From assembly GCA_004565275.1 (NCBI GenBank), contig SDOX01000002.1, positions 628,884 through 692,883 of the forward strand: DNA of 64,000 bases, read 5' to 3'. The DNA is from Nannochloropsis salina CCMP1776. Taxonomy: Eukaryota > Sar > Eustigmatophyceae > Eustigmatales > Monodopsidaceae. Position 1 is the first letter of the stretch; every line of letters starts with the position of its first letter. Shown here piece by piece: positions 55,686-64,000 of this stretch. The notes beneath the pieces were generated by a model, which was not told the origin of the DNA, made no database searches, and saw only the letters and a list, made by a program, of their open reading frames with translations. The position numbers were made by a program, and so were the translations under genes.

Positions 55686-56041
55686 TAAAGTAAGGGAGAC
55701 AACGAGTCTCCACCTCACCAAGTGTCTCAGAGCAGACGACAAGCTGGCGTGTTACGATTGAGGTGAGCAGCTGTTAAACAACAAGGTGTGACAAAGAAAC
55801 AACACGTCAAATTTCTCATGCCACGAAACTCCAATTGTAGAACGAGGAAGAATGCGGCTTTCTTGCACGAAGGCAGACATATTCTTTTTTCCAGAAGACT
55901 CTCAGTGAAGCGTCCCTATGGACTGTCTCCCATCTTTCCCTCTCCCGAGCACCCGCCACGACATGCGTTCGCCATCTTCTCAGCATCACCTTCAGAGGAC
56001 GGCGACGACTCGAGGGCGTTCTGCTACAACGCTGTCATCCC
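55686..56041. other. Convergent 3' region
   Basis: About 355 bp between the stop codons of the pseudouridine synthase (+) and PA28 (-). No gene seen. Confidence 0.4.
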
Positions 56042-57051
56042 TTAGAACATGGATAGATGCGACGAGTCGCCCTTGTCCCCGCGAGGTGCGTTCAAGAGCG
56101 TAAAATTCTTCTCGAGGATGTCGAAGCACGTCAGGTAGGCCGAGTGGCACAGCTCGACATCTCGCTTGAAGATAGTGAAGAATTTAGCATCCAGCGCCAC
56201 CAAATGCTCAAGCTGGTCAGGAAGGAACTCGCTCTTCTTGATGGACTTCTCCTCTGTCTGGGACTCGCTACCCTTCGTCTCGTCTCCGTCTTTGCCGCCC
56301 GTGGTGCTGCTCTTGCTCTTGCTTTCTTTGACATCCGTCGATGTGCGCGCCACCAACTTTTCCACAGCGCTCGCTCGCTCTGAGAAGTAGTTCGGGAGCT
56401 CGTCCAGCCCCTTGTTCAAGACCTCTACCTTGCCCTCAATCGTCTTCACCACCTCCAGTATCACAGCCACCCCAAAATTGCCCCCGTCACTGACTTTGGG
56501 CACTTTAAGCTTGAGCCACGTGCACACTAGATGCAAGTCTTCCACAGTGCGGAGAAGCACATCACGCGCTGTGCCCAAAGACCCGGACACCTCGGCGTTG
56601 GCGGCCACCGCAGCCCGAGAGTGCGTCATAACCTCAGAAACGCTCTTCCCGAAGGGCACTGCCTGGAGCACGGCCTCCACCTCGGCGATGCGTGCAGGCA
56701 TCACGCTGCGCAACTCCATGATTTTTTTCTACAGCCACGAACAGAAGACGTGAGTATTGGTTAGGATGGAGATGGAGTGGTGGCACTTCATCAGAACGAA
56801 AGTCTTCGAGAGGCCCCAGGACAAAAAGAACACGCGACACAATGTCGACGTCAATGAGGGGCGAATACATTGAATTTCAGTATCTTGAACGAACAATTAA
56901 GTAAATGGCGTGCTGGCTGACAATGGTACGCAAAGGGCTACCAAAAACTCGCACACAACGTTGGCACGTAGTCGAGGAAAAGAAGGGGAGACTGCCCCCC
57001 CCTTTCCTGTGGACATACCTGATACGTTTCGAGAAATTCCTTGGTTGCCAT
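56042..57051 (-). CDS. Proteasome activator PA28 (REG gamma type)
   Basis: 11S activator that caps the 20S proteasome and opens its gate independently of ATP. Two exons join in phase 0: 57051-57019 (only 11 codons, MATKEFLETYQ) and 56728-56042, intron 290 bp, total 239 residues, the usual size. The family core is clear: VEDLHLVCTWLKLKVPKVSD followed by GGNFGVAV (compare the activation-loop region of REG gamma) and the C-terminal helices (QLEHLVALDAKFFTIFKRDV). A Lys/Ser/Glu-rich insert of about 40 residues lies before the last helices. The single-gene, REG gamma-like character is usual outside jawed vertebrates. Confidence 0.88.
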
Positions 57052-57404
57052 AGTATGTGTGCGGTGCTCGAACCTGTGTAAAAACCTTTGTGCGCAATAA
57101 TTGTTATGGAAAAAAAAAATTAAAAGCCCGTTTCCCCCAACGACGGGCGGCTTCTTCGGCTTCTTCACCCCCGTGGCACGTACACTTGCGGCGGGAGGGG
57201 CGGGCACACAATGGGCGCCGCCGGGAGACGCACTCGGAATTCGCACACACATGAATATGCGTGGACTCAATTTTTGGTCTCTATCGGCACGCATTTCTTG
57301 GCAAACGAGTACAGGGTTCAGGCCCCCGGGACGAAATCGCTTCCTATCCTGTCTGCCCGACTCAACCTGTGGGGCGACCCGTCGACCTTACTCACCTCAA
57401 CACT
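57052..57404. promoter_or_regulatory. Divergent upstream region of PA28 and ETFA
   Basis: About 350 bp between divergent starts. The frame upstream of ETFA is open from 57261 but its sequence is not presequence-like. Probably a shared promoter. Confidence 0.35.
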
Positions 57405-58591
57405 ATGCTGCGACGGCCTCTCCTGACGGTCATGGCTCAGCCACGACGCTTTGTGGGGGTACTGATGTCCAGATTTGGCACGCGTGATGCCTCAACGTTG
57501 GTGGTGGCCGAACACTCCGAGTCCAAGGGGACTCTGAGCCCCAGCACGCTGTGCACCATCACGGCCGCGGGTCAACTGCAGAATCCTGTGACGGTCCTGG
57601 TAGCTGGGGGGAAGGGTATCAACGCAGTGGCTCAGCAGGCTGCCCAGGTTCCAGGTGTCAGCAAGGTCCTTGTGGCGGAGCACGCTGCCTACGAAAAGGG
57701 AATAGCCGAGAATCTCAGCCAGGCGGTCGTGGCCACACACAAAGCTGGTGATTATTCGCATATTTTAGCTCCTTCCTCCATGCACTCTAAGAACTACGTC
57801 CCCAGGGTAGCAGCCTTACTGGATTCGCAGCCTATCACCGACGTGATCGCTATCAAGGACCAGGCTACCTTCGTGCGCCCCATGTACGCGGGAAACGCCA
57901 TCGCCACCGTGACTACATCCGAGCCACTGAAGATACTTACAGTGCGCACCACCGCTTTTGAGAAGGCACCCTCCACAGGCGGAAGCGCGGCTACGGAGGT
58001 AGCACCGGCGGTGGCGAAGCCGGAGGCAGGCTTGAGTGCCTTCCTGAGTGAGAGCGTCAGTCAGTCGGCTCGCCCGGAGCTGTCTTCGGCCAGGGTGGTG
58101 ATCTCAGGTGGACGCGGGCTCAAGACCAAAGAGCACTTTCAGATGTTGGAGGCGCTCGCTGACAAGCTGAAGGGTGCAGGTATACGTCGGGGTGGGGGGT
58201 CTGGCATGGCGGTGCCGGGTAGGATCGGAGGGGCGGGGGCCGGTCTGTCCTCCCAGTGACTGCTCTCCTCGTCGGGGGGTTGGATTTTTGTGGTGACCAC
58301 GATTCTCATATCATTGCCACTCACCACACAGTGGGCGCCTCTCGCGCGGCCGTGGACGAGTTTCATATGCCCAACGAGCTCCAGGTAGGTCAGACCGGGA
58401 AGGTGGTAGCGCCGGACCTCTACTTGGCTGTGGGCATCTCGGGCGCCATCCAGCATCTCTCAGGCATGAAGGACAGCAAGGTCATCGTGGCCATCAACAA
58501 GGACAAGGAGGCGCCCATCTTCCAAGTGGCCGACTACGGGCTTGTCGCGGACCTCTTCAAGGCGGTCCCGGAGCTCACGGACAAGGTTTGA
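57405..58591 (+). CDS. ETFA: Electron transfer flavoprotein alpha subunit
   Basis: Mitochondrial FAD protein that takes electrons from acyl-CoA dehydrogenases and passes them to ETF-ubiquinone oxidoreductase. Two exons join in phase 1: 57405-58179 and 58332-58591 (intron 152 bp), giving 344 residues. It starts with an Arg-rich mitochondrial presequence ([16 protein letters not shown]). The FAD-binding C-terminal domain is complete: [15 protein letters not shown], the junction rebuilding [50 protein letters not shown] and [12 protein letters not shown]. The Met at 57405 is chosen because the presequence follows it; a longer frame from 57261 is less likely. Confidence 0.93.
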
Positions 58592-58979
58592 GTTGCGAGA
58601 AATACTGGGTGAGGAGGGGACGGAGACGTCGGGCCGTCTGGATGCGCTCGCAGAGGCTTGCGAGCTTCCTTGCGTGCAGACTGGCACAGACATGTGCAGA
58701 AGCAGGTCTCCTTGATGGGAAGAGTGGTATGTGAAAATATTCGAGCCTCGTAGCTGTGTATGGAATACTAAATTGGAAGAAAAAAAGCCAACAAGGAAGC
58801 AAATTTTCTTTCCGTGACATCCTTTCTCGCGTGTATAGTCTGGAGCGCTGCGAGCCTTATGTTGTCAGCCCGACACAGAAATTTAATGCTGAGATTTGAA
58901 GATGAAACGCACTTGAAACGCTCCTTGGCAGGGATGCAGCTTACATATACACATTTTACCGGGTCAATGCGGACACGCT
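58592..58979. other. Convergent 3' region
   Basis: About 390 bp between ETFA (+) and the coiled-coil gene (-). No gene seen. Confidence 0.4.
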
Positions 58980-60356
58980 TCAATCCCGTCTCAAGTGCGC
59001 TGACAACAAAGAGATGCCTGACATGAGGGTGGGCGTCGCGGTCTCCTTATCCGCCGGAGCCCTTGCTTCTCGGTTGGCGGGGTTATTCTCATACTCGCCA
59101 GCCCCTGGTCTCTCGCGCGTGCTTTTCCTTGCTTCCAGTCCGTCGCGCGGCCCCTGACGGATGGCTTTGTCAACTCGCGACGGCTTGGACTGCAGGAGGG
59201 AGGTCACGGCCGTGCTGGTCTGGCCCAAGCTTTCTACGCGCCGGGCGAGAAGCTCAGAGCCGCCCGCAAGCTCCTCCACGCATTGCTTCGCCTTCTCTTG
59301 CAGCGGCGATATCTCTGCCAAGACGTCCCGGCCCCTGAGAGATTCCACCGCTTGCGCCGTCGCGCGCCTTTCCGCCTCTGCCTCGGCTGCCGCTGCCTCC
59401 GCCGGCCTAAGCGCCTTGCACCAGCTCGCGCACCGAGAGGACGTCAGGTCCAGCACCTTTCTGCGCATCACCGAGACGCGACATTTCAGTTCTGCTATCT
59501 CCGCCAGCTTGCGCTTCTTCGACTGCAGAAGCTTGTCGACTGTTGTTGGGTGTGGTGTCAATAAGTCAAAGATGCCAGAGTCCAACATCCTAGACGGGCA
59601 GGTGACCCCGTGAGAGCCACCGCAGTTATGAACTTCAACGGGCATCCTCACTAAGCGGATGCTTCGACTGATTCAAGACGTATTGCACAAGAGGTGGGGC
59701 CTGAGCATGAGAGGCAGGCACGGGGACATCATCTCACCTTCGGTCGCTTCAGTTTCTATGTCCACTTTAAGCATGGCCCCTTTGCTGTCGCAGAGGTCGG
59801 CACGCTTGCGAATCTCCCCCAAAGTGTTGGTTACCATACGGCCTTTCAGAGCGATGGAGTGAGACCAGCTTTTAGATAACAATACGTCGGATGAAGCACA
59901 GGGCATACCACAGCAACGTGAATCGTTCACACCCCTGAGCAGAACACTTACCGAGCCAGCGCTGTTCTGTATTTTGCCCTTCTTTACAATCAGAAGGTCT
60001 CAGAACAGCGCGGTCCTCGTGAGGTCCCTCGCTGCGAATGGGAATCGCAATCTGCTCATTGAGTGATGAAGGGGTACTTTGTCGGCTTACGGAAAGTCAT
60101 GCAAGACGTCAATACGGATACCGGTTCTCACCCGCAGCGCATCTTCAGACGCAGCATTTAGCTCCCCTTCCAAAAGATTCAGATGCCGCAGCTTGACCTT
60201 GAGCATGGTGCAGATTGCAGGTAGACGCTGGTGCAAGTTGCAGGACTTTTCTGTGTTGAGTATGGGTGCGGTGCGGCAAAATGTCGAGAGTGTTAGGCAG
60301 AACGACGCCCGCGTCAGGACCGCGGTGATCGAACGTAAGTCGGGACCCGTCAGCAT
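58980..60356 (-). CDS. Unidentified multi-exon gene, coiled-coil protein
   Basis: I do not recognise the family. The best-supported part is the last exon, from about 59600 down to 58980: a protein with a long heptad-type helix (VDKLLQSKKRKLAEIAELKC; Ala/Glu-rich stretch AEAAAAEAEAERRATAQAVE; then SPLQEKAKQCVEELAGG). It ends in a basic, disordered tail. Upstream exons are likely at about 59860-59730 (LKGRMVTNTLGEIRKRAD) and 60356-60132 (LPAICTMLKVKLRHLNLLEG then a GTGAGA donor), with a possible 27-30 bp exon at 59981-59952. The junction phases between these did not all resolve. A structural or kinetochore/augmin-like protein is conceivable but unproven. It is divergent from the glucokinase gene. 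Confidence 0.42.
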
Positions 60357-60570
60357 CCACGGTCACTTTTATTAATGTTGAAAACGCTGCCCACCTGATA
60401 GGAGCAAGGTTTCCTTCCGCCCGCCCCCCTCCCCGCCCGCCCGCCGGCCCGCCGACTCGCCAGGCCCGGTCGCCGCCGTTGTTCTGCCTCCCTGCCCCTT
60501 GCAGCCCCCTCACCGCGCTCCATCTTTCTTCGTCCTCCCTCCTCGTCGAAAACACACAAATTTTCCAGGC

Positions 60571-62860
60571 ATGAGCTACCAAGTCATCGGCGGGGATGTG
60601 GGGGGGACCAACAGCCGACTGGCACTCTACACGGTTCCGGCAACGAAGCTCGCCCTTAAAGAGGGTCGTATGTAAGTCGAATATAGCGAGGTGTCCTCAT
60701 CCGCTTGAGGTTTACGCGAAGGGGATGAAAAGAAGACCTCCATGCAAAGATATTTGGTTGGGTTTTGTGTCCATGGACGGGCGTAGAGGTCAAGTGTCGT
60801 CACGCTGGGGTCGCGTCGTGCGCACACGCGTCGTCTGCACATGGGTCTCTGTGAACGTTGATTGACCTTTATCGTTAACACGGATATTTCAGGCCCCCAG
60901 GAACAATTTTATACAGTATGTGGTATCGAAATTCGGAATTTACGACCTTCACCGATGTTTTTAAGGCTTTTTTGCAGGAGGTCGCGGAGGCAGGTGCGAC
61001 CGCCAAGGTAAGCGATCAATTTTTCCTGTCTACCATTGGCTCATCAAATAGATCTTAAATCTTCAATTATACCAACTAGATGCAATATAGTGTGCATTAA
61101 AGTGCATTTCTATGCCGCGCGACCCTCTACGAATTTGAGCTTATCCACACCCTTTGTCTCGCCCTCGGACGGCCTTGCGCCCTGTTTCATATTTTAATCC
61201 ATTCGAACACTCCCTTAGGACATTAGCACGGCCTGTGTGGCGGTGGCCGGGCCGGTAGCACACAACGAAGTGAAGATGACGAATCGGGGTCGGTGGATCA
61301 TCAACGGGGATAGGGTACGTTGGACGGGCGAGGAGGAAATGGTCACGGGCGGGAGGGAGACCGATCCTTCATAAGCTTCTCATGATTGAATTCCCTTTTC
61401 CCCTCGCAGCTGGCCAAGGAAGTCGGCTTAAAGCGCGTGGTTCTTATCAACGATTTCGTCGCCCAGGGCTACGGGCTGCTGACCGTAGACCGCACCGACA
61501 CCAAGGAAGTCCACGTCCTGCAAGACGCCTCGCCCGAGCCCGGCGCCCCCATCGCGACCATTGGCGCGGGCACGGGTCTGGGCGAGTGCTTTTTAACGCC
61601 GGGAGAAGACGGCTACTACGTGGCCTATCCATCCGAGGGCGGACATGCGGAGTTTCCACCGCGCACAGAGACCGAGGTGAGAGGCGGCCGGAACCGGGAG
61701 TGCGTGGGGAGCTTGCGATGACATATGGGCCGTGCGTTAAAGTTGATCACTCAAACGGCTCGCGCTTTCTTATCCCAGTTCCAACTTTTGGAGTTTTTGA
61801 AGCGACGCTACGAGCAGAAGCATCGCGTGTCTGTCGAACGAGTGGTCAGCGGCCCCGGCATTGCCAATGTGTAAGTCTCTTTCACCTAGGATTGTAACAA
61901 TGTAAGTGCTTGCGCTCCCTGTTCGTTGATGAAGGACCTTTTGCCTCAAACAGGTATGATTTTCTTGCGGAGCACTACCCCGACCAGGTGGATAAGAGCG
62001 TGGATGCAGGTGAGCGCGGCAATGAGTCCGCAGGGCAGAGTCCCCTCGGCGCTAGTGGGGGCCCAAGGCTAGGGGTAGGGTGTGGTGCCGCACGAAGGAT
62101 GGGCGCTTTTCTTGTCGCCTCACACTTGTCTTTGCACATCTCGTCCGCACCTGCCCAGCATTCCGCGCGGCCGGTGAAATGGGAGGCAAAATAGTGTCCG
62201 AGAACGCCAAGCCGGGCACGCTCGCGGGGCTGGCGCTGGACATCTTCGCGGGAGCCTACGGGTCCGAGGCGGGAGTGGCCGGCCTCAAGTGGATGCCCTT
62301 CGGGGGGCTCTTTATCACGGGTGGTCTAACCCCGAAGAATATCGATCGTATTGCGGGGAAAAACAGTTTGTTTATGGAGGCATTCCGCGACAAGGGACGT
62401 GTCAGTCCTCTCCTGAGCAAGATTCCTATGTACGCCGTCTTGGTGGAGGACTTGGGAGAACGTGGGGCTCATTGGATGGCCATCAAGGTAAGAGATGTGG
62501 CAGAAAGAAGGGTGGATGCGGGGGATCGACGATTCTTGGGCGGGGTCTAGGACTGTATTGCGAGTCCTTCGACCTGTGCCTCGACTTCATAACCGACGGG
62601 GTACAGAGACCCCGATGTGCAGGGGGAGCAATGAACCTGGCTCCCCTTGACCGTCCATCCATGCCCCCCAACAGACGCTGCTGGAGCACCTGAACTCCGG
62701 TAACGTCCTCAGGGGCGTCTTCAAGGGCGCCGCCACCGGGTCCGCCAGCCGGGCTCACGACGGCATTTCTTTCTGGCGCTCGCAAACAGCCGTCACTATG
62801 GTAGGAGGAGTAGCGCTAGCCTCCCTTTCTTTTTTGGCTGCCAAATTCTTCAGAAAATAG
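60571..62860 (+). CDS. Bacterial-type glucokinase with C-terminal tail anchor
   Basis: ATP-dependent glucokinase of the bacterial Glk family, phosphorylating glucose to glucose-6-phosphate. Eight exons join exactly in phase: 60571-60671, 60893-61007, 61219-61314, 61410-61676, 61779-61870, 61954-62009, 62159-62487 and 62675-62860, giving 413 residues. Motifs: phosphate loop (GGDVGGTNSRLAL), catalytic Asp in VVLINDFVAQGYG, GAGTGLGEC, the glucose-binding SEGGHAEFPP, and GGLFITGGLTPKN. After the enzyme domain the last exon adds a linker and a hydrophobic segment (VTMVGGVALASLSFLAA) followed by KFFRK at the very end. This fits a tail anchor of an outer mitochondrial, peroxisomal or other membrane, which bacterial Glk (321 residues in E. 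coli) lacks. Confidence 0.93.
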
Positions 62861-63585
62861 CCAGCTCACTTGCGCAGTGCAGACGTCTGCTCCGTGGGAA
62901 AAGCTCAACGCAGGCAGGACAGTCGAAATTGGGGCTGAGATGGGGATTTGATTGAAACCCATGCGTATTGCATTTGCTGGGAGAGGGAGGCGGGACGTGT
63001 GTGCCACATGGCCCGCAGTAAACTATATTCGCTCCCTTTTGAGCATCTTTATCATGGATGAATGGCAGAATGCTGAGCTCGTTGTGGGCACAAGTCTTGA
63101 AAAGGGATGTTAACCTGGCAAGGGAAAGTCGATCCAGCCCTTTGGCAGATGTGGGGGGGAAAGGAGTGGGACAGAGGAACTGCTTGAGGGGAAGAGGTCT
63201 CGGAGAGCGGCGGGAGAGAAAGCCTACACGTGTTTTGGGAGGGGGAATTCATGCATGTCTTATACGTATATTGGAGGCTGTTTTCGGGCACGGAACAGGC
63301 ATGTCAAAGGGGCAAATTACCATATATGCATCCAAAGCCAGCGATTTTACTTTTTCAATCCTTTTTGTTTTCTCAACTCTTTTTCGGTCCATGCTGGCTG
63401 CAATGACCTTAGTACGGTCTACCAATGCATAAGAAACGCATTGTCTCCAATGCGTGAACAAACATCACGTGCAATTTAACGCAACTAAAAAGATGCTCAG
63501 GAAGAACAGGGCGGGAGGGGACTCCTGCTTACCGGATCACAGCCACCAGGCCTGGCAACCTGGCTCCTCCTACACGCTATACCCA
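62861..63585. other. Convergent intergenic region
   Basis: About 725 bp between the stop codons of glucokinase (+) and the PsbP gene (-). Short frames without motifs. No gene seen. Confidence 0.45.
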
Positions 63586-64000
63586 TCAGAGTTTGGGCAA
63601 GAAAGAGCCAATGACGCCCTTAAGCAGGTCGCGACGCTTGGGCCACCGTTTGGTGGCACTCGTGGCGCTAAGGTTCCATAGCCGGCCCTTGGCGACGCAC
63701 AGGCAAGCGACTTCAGAGACAGCCTCGCCCTTGAATTCAAACTCATAGAAGAGGACGCCCTCCGTCAGGCGCGCCTTTGCTTCCACAAGCTCGGCACCTC
63801 GGCCCGCGGCCAGCTTCTTCCCCACGTCCTGCACGTCGCCCAGAGCGTCGACGGCCGTGGTAGAGGCCTTCACAGGGGTCGAGTTGAGGATCACCACCTC
63901 GTCTCGGTTGATGATGTCGCTCCACTTCACCACGTAGGTCTCGGGCGTGCCTTCAAACTGATTCCAGCCCGAGGGCCGGGAAAGCTTGAGCCCCTGTGGA
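63586..64000 (-). CDS. PsbP-domain protein, 3' part
   Basis: C-terminal part of a PsbP-type protein of the thylakoid lumen, associated with photosystem II or related complexes. The frame runs from the right edge: SRPSGWNQFEGTPETYVVKW, RDEVVILNSTPVKASTTAVD, GVLFYEFEF, and LWNLSATSATKRWPKRRDLL match the strand-helix order of PsbP, ending in the helix LLKGVIGSFLPKL. The start, with the expected plastid and lumen targeting signals, lies beyond the window. Whether this is PsbP itself or a PsbP-like/PPD paralogue cannot be decided from the fragment. Confidence 0.8.
   Translation of the reverse strand, partial: PQGLKLSRPSGWNQFEGTPETYVVKWSDIINRDEVVILNSTPVKASTTAVDALGDVQDVGKKLAAGRGAELVEAKARLTEGVLFYEFEFKGEAVSEVACLCVAKGRLWNLSATSATKRWPKRRDLLKGVIGSFLPKL

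Overview
The window is nuclear DNA from a gene-dense eukaryotic microalga with a secondary plastid, most likely a heterokont close to Nannochloropsis/Microchloropsis (eustigmatophytes). Three things point there. Genes are short and packed, with few GT-AG introns of roughly 80-300 bp. Several proteins start with a signal peptide followed by a Phe at the predicted cleavage site (the ASAFAP-like plastid motif of stramenopiles). The right edge carries a PsbP-type photosystem II protein. The species call is inference; no rRNA or organelle marker is present.

Layout, left to right (strand in brackets). 0-10 kb: BT1-family folate/pteridine transporter (-), FHA-domain CHK2-like kinase (+), plastid-targeted NTF2-like protein (-), MCM9 helicase (+). 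10-24 kb: gamma-tubulin (-), organellar isoleucyl-tRNA synthetase (-), a 2.8 kb gene-poor AT-rich stretch, exosome cap subunit RRP40 (-), TCF25/Rqc1 homologue (+). 24-32 kb: about 2 kb with no secure gene, SLC4-type bicarbonate transporter with a plastid-like presequence (-), amidase (+), Qc-SNARE of the syntaxin-6 type (-). 33-48 kb: ARS2/SERRATE (+), a fungal-type Zn2Cys6 regulator with AT-hook, Gln-rich middle and PAS-like C-terminus (+), an ANTH-domain protein with an N-terminal hydrophobic segment (+), a zinc-ribbon/PA/RING-H2 protein (-), a ZCCHC17-like S1 RNA-binding protein (+). 49-64 kb: large NAD-dependent glutamate dehydrogenase (+), METTL2/6/8-type tRNA methyltransferase (-), RluA-type pseudouridine synthase (+), proteasome activator PA28 (-), ETF alpha (+), an unidentified coiled-coil gene (-), bacterial-type glucokinase with a C-terminal tail anchor (+), and a partial PsbP-domain gene (-).

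There are no operons. Genes often sit in divergent pairs that could share a promoter (NTF2-like/MCM9, RRP40/TCF25, SLC4/amidase, METTL/RluA, PA28/ETFA, coiled-coil/glucokinase). RNA biology is well represented (RRP40, ARS2, ZCCHC17-like, METTL, RluA, IleRS), as are genome maintenance and cell division (CHK2-like, MCM9, gamma-tubulin), but this looks like chance neighbourhood rather than a functional cluster. No rRNA, tRNA, CRISPR, transposon or viral element was found.

The most notable observation is the Zn2Cys6 gene. Its zinc cluster is split by an intron and is only recognisable after splicing a 17-codon first exon that lies upstream of the long reading frame.
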